Origin: Larix kaempferi
Lineage: Eukaryota > Streptophyta > Pinopsida > Pinales > Pinaceae
Reading direction: 5' to 3'
Assembly: GCA_027924585.1 (NCBI GenBank)
Contig: BSBM01000826.1
Span: 11,439,501 to 11,503,500, forward strand
DNA length: 64,000 nucleotides
Shown: piece by piece, positions 44,962 to 56,399 of the stretch
How the letters are laid out: every line of letters starts with the position of its first letter
How positions within the stretch are numbered: position 1 is the first letter of the stretch
Program-made: the position numbers and the translations under genes
Notes under the pieces: generated by a model
The model's database searches: none
The model's input: only the letters and a program-made list of their open reading frames with translations
Told to the model about the DNA's origin: nothing

Positions 44962-46954
44962 CCATCAAGTGAATAAATGTGTTGAGGTCGAACCTGATGT
45001 GACATCGTCTGATTACCAATCAATGATGTATACCATTAACAAATGCGAGATAACCCACCGATAATGAAAATGGGCATCAAGGCACAGAGTACAATATTCA
45101 AAGTGCGAATAGATGTGTTGAAGTCGAACACTAGGATGAATCCATCAATCAGGGGACATTGATGTATTCCCAAAACTTTCGATGGCGAGAGAACCTACCA
45201 CTAATGACTGCAAGCCTCAAGGTACTCAAACGAACTCTAAGTCTCAAATTCTGGAATAGATGAGCTGGGGTCGATGGAACGAAACTCGCTAGAAGGAAGG
45301 CATTAAGGCATCCCCCATCAACCAACACGAGGTACCAGCTACGCTAAAATATTTGGAAGAACTTAGATGGAACGGACTGACTCAACAAGGATGGCCGACA
45401 TGTAATAGTCAAGAGATCTGAGGAGTGTCTGACTCTGGTTTCAGGACTTCCTTTGAATAAGAGCATGAGCAGATGGATAAAATCAGGAAACATAGACTCA
45501 AATACTCGGGTATAATGACACTCTGCGATGCAAGAGGCATCAACAAAGGGCTCCATAACGACTGGAAGCTTAACCATCCAGTGGAGTAACAACAAAGAAA
45601 CAAGTATATATCCTAAGGTCCTACTATAGTCCTGACTCATAATAAATGGAGTGGACTGAATGCTCTATTCAAAGGCGACACAACAGCTTCCAACTAGAAG
45701 TAGTAACCATAATCCCGTCTGTCTTGTTAAGTTTTTAAATTTTTTTGGTCTTTTTCATATTTGGGAAAGCTTGAAAAAACAAATTTCTTATAGTATAACA
45801 AGTGAGGGAACGAGTGTCAAGTAGCGAGCAAACAAGTTCCAAGCAGTGGAACATACCTATGATCAATGCAAGGAAGCATGCGTAGGATGTGGAAACTCGG
45901 GGGGGTTCCCTCAGGGTCAAGGGTCATCAAACTGTGAAAGGAAAATGAAAGCTCTGCATGGCTCGACAGGGAAAAGTGCTCAGGCACCAAGCTAATAATC
46001 GAGTAAGCGGGAGCCGACACAAGGCTCAAGTGGCAAGCAGTATGATGCAATGCAATCGCAACTTGATATAAATGGGGGGAGTCCTTATGGAAGATGGCCA
46101 GCATAAGACAAAGTAGAGTATGAGTCTTTATCGCAAAGTCATGGCGTAACTACAAAGGACTCCCAATCCTAAAGAGAAACAACAACATGGGCACCAAAAG
46201 GCATAAAAGGGCTCCAACCAAGGCTTCGGTGGTTGGATAGGCCCTACTACCAAATAATGACACTTATATAATAGTGTGAAGGCTCTGTGTCGGTTAAGAA
46301 GCTAAGTCGCACTTAGGGTTAATAAAAATGGTCAAATGGTCAAATGCATATGCAAGTGAAAATGACATCTAACCTATATGCTAGGTGTGAAACATACCTA
46401 TCATAAGTGCGAAATGGTCAAAAACCAACTCTTGTCGAAGAAATCTGTTCAAAATACTACTCCAAGACATTACATTAGTCCAAAACAGCTTAAAATGGTA
46501 AAACTATAGAAAAGTGGGTTTTGAAAACTACAAATAGTAATAAAAAATTACAATTTACAATTCATTTTTATAATTCACCCAAAATAGTGGTTTTGGTTAG
46601 TTTTCACCTTGGATTTCAATTGTTGATTGCTGGAGCTATGAGCATCTGTTTGTCGAGCCGTCTGGAGCAGGTTAGTCACCTCATCCCCCTCTTTCATTTG
46701 ATAGCTTTTAATTCAGTTCTTAGTGATCCAAATTTATTATTAGGGAATCCCTACTTCTCCAGGGCGTTGTACGCGAGCTACAACTCTACGGGTCATAGGT
46801 AGGGACTTCTAGACGTGGTCAACACTTCTATTGACCACGAGTAGATGCCTTTGTTTTCTCAATTTCCCGCGGGTATGGCCATGAAGTTGGTTTTTTAGAT
46901 GTTAAAAGATAAAAAAAAACTTTTGTTTCTTCCTCCAGGATGGTTCTTAAGTGG
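44962..46954 (+). repeat. Segmental duplication, copy 2
   Basis: Direct repeat of 9599-11590, beginning with the copia TSD CCATC and ending at GGATGGTTCTTAAGTGG, a few codons into what is PMD exon text in copy 1. The rest of the PMD gene is absent here. Non-coding apart from short ORFs that are not conserved in a coding-like way. Confidence 0.9.
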
Positions 46955-47574
46955 TTCATCTATTACACTACCTTAGTAATCTATAGAATCAAAAGTTGAA
47001 TCTTCTTGGCAAAAGATTCACCAAGATGTTACAAGGTTTTATAATTCGATGAAATATTCTCTAAGTTCTTACAATACTTTATAATTTTTTGAAATATACA
47101 TCAAGATTTTACAATATCTTAGAATTTAGTGAAATGTTCACCAATATTTTACGAGATTATATAATAGAATGAAATTTTATCCAAAAAATTATATATACAT
47201 ATTATATTATTTATAAAATATCCTTCAAATTGTCCCATATATTAGAGAGATTCGCCCAATTCTTATACATATAAATTTTGGGGGGGTTCTTGAAATTATC
47301 CCTGGTGGATTGGATGAGACATGTCATGGAGTATTTCAGCACAAACATGAAAAAGTAAGAGTTCAAAGATGAGGTAATGGAAGTTAAGTTGAATGCATGT
47401 GTTAGAAGTGTGACAAGCTTTCTAGTGATTTTGAAATGGACTATAACATAATTATGGGGTTTATGCAAAGGTTCCCAATCTAGAGTGAATCATCCATTGT
47501 TTCATTGTTAATAATAAGTAATGTTTTTATTTTGTACCGTTATGAAGAAGTGTGATGGATCAAGGTAAATTCAA
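46955..47574. other. AT-rich interval with a hAT-MITE end
   Basis: No gene seen. The part at about 47240-47304 (GAGATTCGCCCAATTCTTATAC...GAAATTATCCCTG) resembles the right end of the MITE at 57449-57745. The matching left end is not found, so it is a truncated or diverged copy. Several CACCAAGATTTTAC-like short repeats lie at 47020-47160. Confidence 0.5.
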
Positions 47575-48051
47575 TCAGATTTTGGAGGTGATGCATTCGC
47601 TTTCCTTGATCACATGATTCCTATGTGCTTCTATTCGATCATTGGCACATGTTCTCAGAGTTTCACTAAAGAAGGAGGACAATACCATTTTCTTGGTTTC
47701 ATGTCTTAGGAACATTTTTGTGATTTTTGTTTTGATCACACCCCTGCTTGTTCAAAGGAGATCACAAGAAATTATCTATCAATTCTTGGAGCTGATTTAA
47801 CATCCACTGATTAGAAGTTCAAGTTTCAAGAGCAATTAGATCTGATTGGAGCTAATCCTACATCACTTGGTTTGAATCATAGGTTCCATAATGTTATTCA
47901 TATTTTTGGATTTGTTCTCACCATGTTTGGTCTAAAGAGAAAGTTCAGAAAGCCTCCAGATTTGCTTGCATCCACTGCAGGAGAAATCAAGCACATTTTT
48001 TTGGAGCATGATCCACTTCTTCCCAAGAGGAAGATACCTCCAAAAGTTTAA
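47575..48051 (+). pseudogene. Unidentified coding remnant, 158 codons with two TAG stops
   Basis: A single frame beginning SDFGGDAFAFLDHMIPMCFY and ending LLPKRKIPPKV-TAA is interrupted only by TAG at 47707 and 47812. Its composition is protein-like: hydrophobic clusters, a Cys-rich piece HFCDFCFDHTPAC, and a basic C-terminus. I do not recognise the family. It is followed by about 200 bp resembling the 3' untranslated part of copia E and by a polypurine tract and LTR start. It could therefore be a gene carried by, or inserted in, a copia-related element. An exon of a host gene is the alternative. Confidence 0.4.
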
Positions 48052-48930
48052 TCAAGAATCACACCTACTTGAATATTGAGAAACAGTTTTTGGTGTGTTT
48101 CAATCTATATTGAGGGGAGGATTTTGTTCCCACTGGGTTTTCCCTCTTTCCTCACATTTTGTTTAGATTGTTGTATGGTGTGACCTTTGGTCTCAGTAAC
48201 CAGGGCTCTATTTTTTTAATTATTTTTTCCTCATAGTCCGGTTTAAGGGGGGTGTTGGAATATTCTCACCATCATAATATTAGTTTTCCATGCATTTTTC
48301 ATGCACCCATGCATTCCATGCAACATTGCATGCATCCATGCATCAGCAGTGGACTCTCCTAGCACCTAGTCCCTATTCTGGCCCCCCTAGAGCTTTTTTT
48401 TGGCCATTATTATCCCTCCTAGCCACTCACGCGCCCTTGTTTCTGTCATGGAGCTACAAATGATCCCTCACACACAAATTAAGGAGATCTATCAGTCAGT
48501 TGCACGATTTAGGGAACTTTGTCCCCTTGATTTCTGATTTAACTTACTATAGCTCCTAGTTTATTGCTACTGAGTGTAGGAGCGCCCTCCTTGACAACTG
48601 ACAGCTAGTATGCACCCTCCTCGAAGTCTCCTTCCCTATGTTTGTTCCCACCTGGTTCATTTATGCTCAGTTTTACTCTGGTTGTGAGATCATTAACCAT
48701 CGGTGGCCACTAGACCTTATCGGGAGATGATTCCAATGTAAACTAAGCCAAGACTTGAGGAGAGTTTGAAATCTCCTAGGGGAATCGACTTTATTCTATT
48801 GTATTACCATATTTTTTCCATCTTACAGCTGATGAATGTATCAACTACAATTTTCTCACATCTTTTGAGTTTACGAGTGAATTTGATCATACTTCTTGCT
48901 AATTATTCTCTGCAATTAACACAGTGAAAT
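48052..48930 (+). mobile_element. Copia-related 3' end: untranslated tail, polypurine tract and LTR
   Basis: Text at 48125-48250 (CCCACTGGGTTTTCCCTCTTTCCTCAC..., TGACCTTTGGTCT, AACCAGGGC) matches the region just inside the 3' LTR of copia E in the opposite orientation. AAGGGGGG (48245-48252) is followed by TGTTGGAATATTC, an LTR-type start, and by TGCATG-rich sequence like that of the E LTR. The LTR end is not resolved; 48930 is a guess. No reverse transcriptase of this element remains. Confidence 0.55.
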
Positions 48931-49039
48931 TGTTAGGTTTGTTCAAGCTTAGTGATCTACCCCTGTGGAATTTGACATGGAAACTAAGATTATCATATAG
49001 AAATAACTTGTCAAGGTAAAAGAGCTAAAGGGAAACCCG

Positions 49040-49800
49040 GTTTTAAAATGTATCATTCCACCATAGACCACCTCATTACTCTCAAAGTCACTGCAGAGGA
49101 ATGTCACAATAGTAAGCTCAATCTCCTTTGTTTCTTTGTGGAATTTAGAAAACCTTTTGATAAAATACCTCAACATAACTTGTTGAAAATATTAGAAGAG
49201 TTAAAGGTTCCTTTTGAGTTGAGAGTTGATGCAAGGTTGTACAAGAATGCCACTTCCAATTTTAAGAACACTAAGGGTTGATCGGAAGATATTAATTGTA
49301 ATATAGGAGTTAAGCAAGGTCGCCCCCTCTCCCCTACCCTTTTTGGTATATACATTGATAAAGTTAGAAAGATTTTGAATAGAGGAAGGCTGCACTGGTA
49401 CGTTGGTAGCATGAATTTTCATCATCCTCATTTATGCTGATGATATTGTTCATTTGGAAAGTTGTTCCCTTGATATTAATAATCAATTAAGAATTCTCAA
49501 GGGTTTCTACTATGGTACGGGCATGACTTTCAATACTGACAAAATAGAAGTTATGTTGATAAAATCTATTAAGGCCACATATGATCATTTTTTATAACAA
49601 CTTGGAGGAAGTGACACCCTACAAATATCTTGGGATTGATATCCATCACAAAATTATTCGGAACTACAACATCAAGAAAAGGATCAATGTAGGGTGGAGA
49701 AATTATTTTTGTCTTGAAAACAATTATAAGTTGGAAAACCTTGTATGTCTAGAAACTCTTGTCACTCTCATTTTCTTGTTTGGATGTGATGTTTGGGGAT
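49040..49800 (+). pseudogene. Second LINE reverse-transcriptase fragment
   Basis: In order: LCFFVEFRKPFDKIPQHNL (about 49125-49185), a GVKQG-RPLSPTLFGIYIDK block (about 49307-49365), the catalytic LIYADDIVHLE (about 49427-49460) and EEVTPYKYLGIDIHHKI (about 49605-49660), then LETLVTLIFLFGCDVWGC. This belongs to a different non-LTR lineage from the LINE at 1-3592. The YADD residues are intact, but frame changes near 49280, 49430 and 49590 break the protein. Only about 250 codons of the reverse transcriptase remain, without endonuclease. Confidence 0.8.
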
Positions 49801-50937
49801 GCATCCTATGCTTATATGTTTTTTAAAAACGTATTTTTTCAAGTTTTATAATTTTTTTAAGAAAATATTCTTAATCATAATATATATATATAATGAAACT
49901 AAATTATATAAATATTAATAAAAATATAGTATATAATAAGTAAAAATATAAGGATGGGGGTTTTTATTGGACAAGTGTACATCATGAAAAAGATACTTTC
50001 GGGATAAGGAATAATGATCAATAATCACTTAAAATTATATGCTCTCCTCTATGGTATAGCTACAATGTAAAGCAAGTTATGATTATTGGCAATTCCTCTA
50101 TTATTGTCACCCAAATGCAAAATCAAAAGGAATGGGAAGGATCATTATCATTTAGAATTTTTCAAAAATTCTTTGTACATCTTGCTACTTTAGAAGATAT
50201 TAAGATTTCCATGTTCAAAGATAAAAAAATGGTTTAGTTGATCAATAAAAAATCAAATGATGCAGTTTATTTGGATATCAAGTCTCATTAAAAATGGGAA
50301 CTCCAAGAGAGGTATTGGCTACCTTAGTTTATTCATGACAACTCTCATGAAGATCTCATGTAATCTTAACACCTTCAAACATGAATGACCAACCTTTGGC
50401 ATAGTTCCTTGGAGGAATGAAAATCATTTGGCATATTTCCTTGGAGGAATGACCAACATTTGACATGCTTCAATGCATGTAACCCATGTAAGTCTAATCC
50501 ATCACTAAGGGAGTATTAATAGTCCCGTATGCCTCATGTTCCATCACACTTGTTACAATGGATTAGGTGTGTTGGTCTATGCAGGTAGGAAAAAACTTCT
50601 TCATGATGGGAGGTTTGGAATAATTGGTCTCAATGTTGGCTTGTGTATTTGTTGGGTCATTTCCACGTAGCCTTTGAATGAGGTAAGATCCTCTATACTA
50701 GGCGGTGTGTCCTTTTGAATTTCAAGTTTTTTTCGTTCCATCCTTCCCCTCCTCAATGAAGTTGCTATTATTTAATTTTTAGGAGATATATGGTTGGAGT
50801 GCAGACCAATTATCCATGAAGACACTTAAGCCTCATTTTTAAAGTTTCTCAAGCCTAGGTTTACTCTACTTTAGTTGCACTTGTTGAAGATTATGGGTTG
50901 ATTCTAGTTGTTCCACCTAGGTTTTTTAGTATGGATT
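49801..50937. other. AT-rich interval, no clear gene
   Basis: Contains a weak RNase H-like text on the plus strand (about 50081-50260, IIGNSSIIVTQM) that may be a retroelement remnant. It also has a 2.5-copy tandem repeat of about 32 bp (50381-50470, CTTTGGCATA-TTCCTTGGAGGAATGA). Nothing else is recognised. Confidence 0.35.
50381..50470. repeat. 32-bp tandem repeat
   Basis: AATGACCAACCTTTGGCATA, TTCCTTGGAGG and variants repeat about 2.5 times. Confidence 0.65.
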
Positions 50938-53022
50938 CTAGATGAACCACTAAGAATATGGAGGTCAAAATGATTCTCAAAAGAGGGTAGATAGAAGGCA
51001 TGGATAATTTTAGGGGCTAAATTTAGCCCATGGGATAAATTAAGGGGGTTACATAAATTTTGTGGGCTATTTTCTTATATGGAAACGGTTTTTTTTAGTT
51101 GAAATATAGTCACCCAATATTTATTAGAGAATAAATAAATCCAAAATGAATAGCCTCCCATATATTAATGAGGAAAATGAAAAAAAACTATTTTCACCTT
51201 AGCAAAATCTCCCTCCAATCTATCTTTTACCCCTGATTTCTAAATGGATTCCTATGGAATCATTCCTTCACCACCAATTTTTCAGTAGCGGCGGCTGCCA
51301 ATGGTTATTTTGCCCTCCATTTTCCTTGTAATTTAGGCACACACTTGCATGCACATGGATTTTTAGTCAATTTCATGTTGATACATTCTGTGAGCCCTCG
51401 ATTTCTAGTATTGGAGGGAAAATGAAGGGAAATTTTGTCCTATATAACGACTACAATGATTTATGGTTCACCCACATTGGATTTCACTTGCAAGGTGAAG
51501 GTTCTGGTTTATGTGATTCCACTTTTCATTCTTAGTTTTCTCAAAATTTTAATCTACGCACAACATATCCATTTCCAAAAGCTCAAGTTTTGAAGGGGCA
51601 TACCGCACATGCAATTTATCAGAGAATATATACACGCATCATATTTTTTATCCAATAATCAAGGCAATATGTTTCTTATCATGGATTTTATCTGCAACTA
51701 CAATAGATTATTATATTGTAAATTCGTCATTTATCATTATTTTTATCATGGATGTTTTTAAGGCATGTTGAATTCTATAGTGCTCTTGATTCTAAGGGCT
51801 CATTCGGTGTTGTTAGGGTTTTTATCTATCCTAGGATTACTAGTTTTGTGAAAGCATTATAGAGCTAATAAGATATGATTTATTTTATGCCTTGTCAAGT
51901 TTAAACCATCGAATGGCATTTATATGTTATTAGTTGCTTCTACTCTTGATGGAGAGATTCCACATCGTTTTTATATATTGAAACTAAATTTGTTCCAGTT
52001 GTTTAATATATGATTTTATTAGGATCTTGCTATGCAATTATTATTGGACCTGAGGCGTTCATGAGAGTGTGTATGTTCATATTTTTTGTTTGTTATTGTT
52101 TATGTTTGTGATATTCGTAATATAAATTAATGCACGTTGATTATAATGGTGGGGCTACAATGGAATGGTAATTATTTTGACACTATCTTCCTGTAGAGTT
52201 GTCCAAAGCATTCTGGTAGATTCTTTTATTTGCATTGATAAGTTCGTGACTGGTAGATTTTTTATTCGTATTTCCAAGTTCATCAATTTTAATTGTAACC
52301 TAAAATTGTTGGGTTTGGTATTCATTTTACAGTATTTTTCTTTTTGCAAGGGTGATTCAGTAGTAAAGTATTTGTTTGTAATTTGTTTTGATGTGCAATT
52401 GCTATCATCATCCAGAAATGGATCTAATTATGTATGATGAACATATGATTTAGTTGGAACACGATACTTCTTTCCATCATGATTATATATAATATGTACA
52501 ACGCATGTGTGACATGATATGTAGACATTCTGCTATTTGATATCTTGTATTTTGTATTCAATGATGGTGCTAAACCAGTTTTACAACATTTTGCATGCTT
52601 TTGAAAATTTGAAGGACGTGGATATAGAAACCACCTCAGTTTATCTAAGAAAAAATAGTATTTCGGAATAGTTCTAATGATATGCATGATGATGCATTAA
52701 TGTGTTTTCTATTCTTGTTAGTGTGTGTTCTTATTCCTAACAACCCTTGCAGGTTTCTCACTAACTCTAAAAATTCTAAGTCAAATGACATAATTCATAT
52801 TTTGATTGTGAACAAAAAAAAGGAAAAGGTGGTATTCATATCTATAAACATAAAAACATGTTTTTTTTCTTAGAGGGTATCTTAAAAATGTGAGGTTTGG
52901 AAAATAATCTATTTGGGAATTCATACACTATATTAAGATTGTGGGTCTCAATAAGACTCCACGTTGTAATAATGGTTCATGGGTGCCATGATCACTCCAC
53001 GGTGCAAAGTGTTTGAATATTA
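50938..53022 (+). repeat. 2.1-kb direct repeat R, copy 1
   Basis: Collinear with 61824-64000, starting CTAGATGAACCACTAA in both. It contains near its start a sequence like the left end of the 57449-57745 MITE (GGATAATTTTAGGGGC at 51003). No convincing ORF. Short ORFs at 52165 and 63135 are shared, but their differences do not suggest coding constraint. LTR-like ends were not found. Confidence 0.85.
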
Positions 53023-53653
53023 AAATTGTTTAGCTCATCGATAAAATTGCAAATCCAAAAAAATATTTAAAAAATATTAAAATTAAAATAAAATAAAATA
53101 ATCGTTTCACCTAATTTTTAACCATATTCTTAAAAATAAAATAAATAAAAAATATTAGTTCACCAAATTATAACTATATTCTTTTCCTTTCCTTCTTATT
53201 TATAAAAAATATTCTTTTCATTTTCTTTGTAAGATAAAATACACCATCTATATTGAAATTTTATTTTGAAGAACTCAAATTATATAAATATTAATGAAAA
53301 TTATTATATATAATTAACTCAAAGAAACTTTAAAAATAAGAATAATAAGATATAAATATTAATGAAATTTATTATATATAATTAACTAAAATAAACTTTA
53401 AAAATAAGAATAATAAAATATGTAATGTCACAAAAATATCAACCCTATTATTTTCATTTCCTTTATAAAATGAAATATAATATACCACTGAGCCTTTCAA
53501 CTAGATGTATACATAAGAATGGTTCATGAAATACTTGCAACAACGAAATTTTTGTACATTGCAAAAATATTTTGATGCAAGTTCATATTTTATTTCCATA
53601 GTAATTCATATTTTATTTCCAAAACCAAAACAGAAAGAATTTTCCGCTCGGTT
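53023..53653. other. AT-rich interval after repeat R
   Basis: Simple-sequence runs (TAAAATAAAATAAAATAA near 53085) and two near-identical 60-bp pieces (TATATAATTAACT-AAA at 53306 and 53377). No gene seen. Confidence 0.5.
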
Positions 53654-54136
53654 CTATACTGAACCAAACATAAAGAAATCAACATTTGGACCCTCATACT
53701 CAGTATACATAGCCCCCAGGTTAGCTGACATCATGGCTTGTTTGTAGTCTTGCTGAGTGCACTGCCACATGAAGGGTGGCAATGGTGGTATCTCATACCT
53801 CAGACTCATGCAGGATGGCATAGCATCGTCGGGTTGGAAGCTATTAGTGTTGTCGCTATTGCATAAATCTGGGATAGGTTGTTGAATTAGATCATTTTTA
53901 TCCATTCCCGTCATTTTCCGATCGGTATCAAGAAGCCCTTCGAAGGACACAGTAAGGACATAAGAGCATTGAAACTGTAACAGAATTTTTCCTTGATTGC
54001 TTGAGTCTACATCCATTGATCCTAGTTGTTGCGAACCATTTATGTTCACCTCCCAAACTCTTTCATATCTTGTGAAGGATTTCTTCTTTTGGTCGTGAGT
54101 TTTCCGTTGTATGGGGGATTGAAGTGGTGGACGCAC
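53654..54136 (-). CDS. Unidentified 160-codon ORF, possible gene fragment
   Basis: The longest ORF in this part that has no transposon resemblance. The text is protein-like: a basic start (KTHDQKKKSFTRYERVWEV), an acidic, Asn-rich middle (LLDTDRKMTGMDKNDLIQQP), and a C-terminal stretch with PPLPPFMW, WQCTQQDYKQAMMSANLGAM and a final GPNVDFFMFGS. I do not recognise the family. It sits 105 bp left of copia H and between the two R repeats, an arrangement that would fit a host gene exon or a captured fragment. There is no promoter or intron evidence. The start codon is the first in frame, so a longer spliced gene is possible. Confidence 0.4.
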   Translation of the reverse strand: MRPPLQSPIQRKTHDQKKKSFTRYERVWEVNINGSQQLGSMDVDSSNQGKILLQFQCSYVLTVSFEGLLDTDRKMTGMDKNDLIQQPIPDLCNSDNTNSFQPDDAMPSCMSLRYEIPPLPPFMWQCTQQDYKQAMMSANLGAMYTEYEGPNVDFFMFGSV

Positions 54137-54236
54137 AAGTGGAGGGACCTAGTTATTGGTTCAAATGAGTTGCTGACAAGAGGTTGTATCTTGTACTTCT
54201 TGTTTACATTAATAGAAATACTCATTTTCTCGTCCA

Positions 54237-54241
54237 TTTAT
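54237..54241. repeat. Target-site duplication of copia H, left copy
   Basis: TTTAT before LTR TG at 54242; repeated at 61510-61514. Confidence 0.85.
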
Positions 54242-54892
54242 TGTTACTTTTTTCAGAAATTTCAATCTAATCTAGGATCTTAACTGAGAGAATAACATGT
54301 ACAACATATCTACAGCATATCAATCATGGACATAATAATGAAAGCACACAAGAGACATAGAGTTTCACCGGGGAAAACCAAGAAGGTGAAAAACCCCGCA
54401 ACTTCCTCAGAGATAGATAGAGCAATGATAAAACCAAAGTACAAGAGATAGTATTCTCCTAGTAGCTGATCCTCCTCCTCACATGTGTGCCACTTTCCAA
54501 GTGATGGAAGAGTGAGTAATGAGATGATCAAATAGAGATCTCTCGATCTCTATTTATACTTGTCATGTCCTTCCCAATAAAACAGTGGGGCCGTCTTGTC
54601 TAACTTAGCCTAATAACCCATGGTTACATTAATTCGGGCCGACCCCACACTTGGTGGTATAATAACCCATTTAATCACATGACTCATACAGGGCCGACCC
54701 CATCAAGGTGGTCTAATAACCCATCAAGTATAAGTTACGACACTTACAATATAAATGACGACACTTCCATATAGAGGAATAATAACATCTCTATAGGAAT
54801 AAAAACACTTCCGTATAGAGGAATAATAACATCTCTATAGGAATACAATATACATGGGTAAAATACATTCTGAAGTTACATATACATCAACA
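54242..54892 (-). repeat. 3' LTR of copia H
   Basis: TGTTACTTTTTTC...ACATCAACA, 651 bp. It is longer than the other LTR by an internal tandem duplication of about 45 bp (GAATAATAACATCTCTATAG units near 54775-54845) and about 14 bp near 54310. Confidence 0.9.
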
Positions 54893-54905
54893 CTCCCTCT
54901 TAACT
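54893..54905 (-). other. Polypurine tract of copia H
   Basis: CTCCCTCTTAACT on the plus strand (AGTTAAGAGGGAG in element sense) next to the LTR. Confidence 0.75.
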
Positions 54906-55119
54906 AGGAAGGTATTTCTCAGCACAGATCTACTGAAAAGTCTTCTTTTCTCGATCATCATCACTAGATAATCGTCATCAAATCATAATCATTGTCACTG
55001 CTGATGCTATCTCAATCAATATCCGATCTACTTGTCATAGGAAGTTCTACAGAGCCAGTCCTTTTTCATACTGAATGCAGGCCCACCACCTACAGGTCTT
55101 CATCATCACTGTCCATACT

Positions 55120-55800
55120 ATGGAATCCTCAGGACTTATTACGTGCGTCACAAAACCTCGCAAGAGCATCCAAGTTGTTATGTGCGTCACAAAACCTCGC
55201 AAGAGCATCTAGGTTGTTACGAGCACATGGATCTACTTGTCGGATCTCCTAGGGCTGTATTATATGTGATTGTCACAAAACCTTAAAAGAGTGTCTTTCC
55301 CAACAAGATCTCTAAAGAGCATCTGAGGCCTTTTACGTGTCTAGCACAACCTGTCCAGATCTCCAGGACTTATTACATTTGACCCCTACCACAAAACCTT
55401 CAAAGAGTGTCTTGACTAGCAAGAAATCTAAAGAGCATCTGAGGCCTTTTTCATCCTGCCTAGGTCTCTAGGGAATATTACATGTGCTCATGGAAAAACC
55501 TCGAAAGAGCATCCCAGGACTGATTATGAGTACACAACTCAACCTATTGGATCTCCCAGCACTGGATTATATGCCATAGGAAAACCTCGAAAGAGCATCT
55601 CCCAGATATCCCAGAACAAGATTACATGACATAGGAAAGACCTCGAAAGACTATCTGCAAATATCTCAGGGCCGGATTATATGTCCTCCCAAAGCAAAAA
55701 CTCGAAAGAGTGTTTTTCAGATATCCCAGGGCTACATTACATGCCATAGGAAAAACCTCGAAAGACTATCTGCAAACCTCTCAGGGCTGGATTATATGCT
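55120..55800. repeat. Tandem array 1 in copia H (about 55-bp units)
   Basis: Roughly a dozen diverged units built on AAAACCTCGAAAGAGCATCT, followed by CCCAG(A/G)-CTGGATTATATGCCATAGG. Unit length varies between about 50 and 65 bp. It lies in the untranslated part between RNase H and the 3' LTR. Confidence 0.8.
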
Positions 55801-55834
55801 TATCTGCACAACCTTTTCCACGGCCACAAAGTAT

Positions 55835-56275
55835 CAACCTGATACTCATCATACATCATCCTGATGTACACATGATCATCCTGATCATCATCACTGCATC
55901 GTCCTGATGCATGTCATTTGGAGCAACATACTAAAGCTCGTCATCCATGATCATCCTGATCAAACAATGTATCCACCTGATGCATACCAAGTATCTACCT
56001 GATACATATCATCATACATGATGTATCCATCTGATACATACACAGATGCATGATCCACCTTATCATACAATGTATCCATCTGATATATATCAAAATACAT
56101 GATCTACCTGATCATATAACGTATCCACATGATAAATATACAGATACATGGTCCAAACATCCAACATGATACATATACATATACATGATCCAACTGATCA
56201 TAACAAGCATCAATGTGATGCATATACAAATATATCAAGCATCCAACATGATGCATATACAGAGCAATAACTGGA
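55835..56275. repeat. Tandem array 2 in copia H (about 35-40-bp units)
   Basis: Units around TGTATCCACCTGATACATA, CAGATACATGATCCA repeat about ten times with drift. TGATCA and TGATGCAT palindromes are frequent. Confidence 0.75.
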
Positions 56276-56399
56276 GCATCATCCTAATCCTCATCATTCA
56301 GTGCTTACTTCCACAGCCATGTGAAGGATCCTCCTCTCACCATGATTGGAATGGCTCTAGAAATTGTGTCCATCACTTCTTCCTCGAAGTGTCGTCAAT

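Noticed and set aside
52165-52437. ORF conserved between the R repeats (also 63135-63368)
   Set aside because: Shared only because the DNA is duplicated; changes include non-conservative ones and a length change, and the text is hydrophobic AT-codon sequence.
50938-53022. R repeats as LTRs of one large element
   Set aside because: Homology starts at CTAGATGAACC without a TG end, no primer site or purine tract adjoins, and no flanking 5-bp duplication is seen.
55120-56275. CRISPR-like array of repeats and spacers
   Set aside because: Units are diverged along their whole length with no constant repeat and unique spacers, and the context is a plant retrotransposon.
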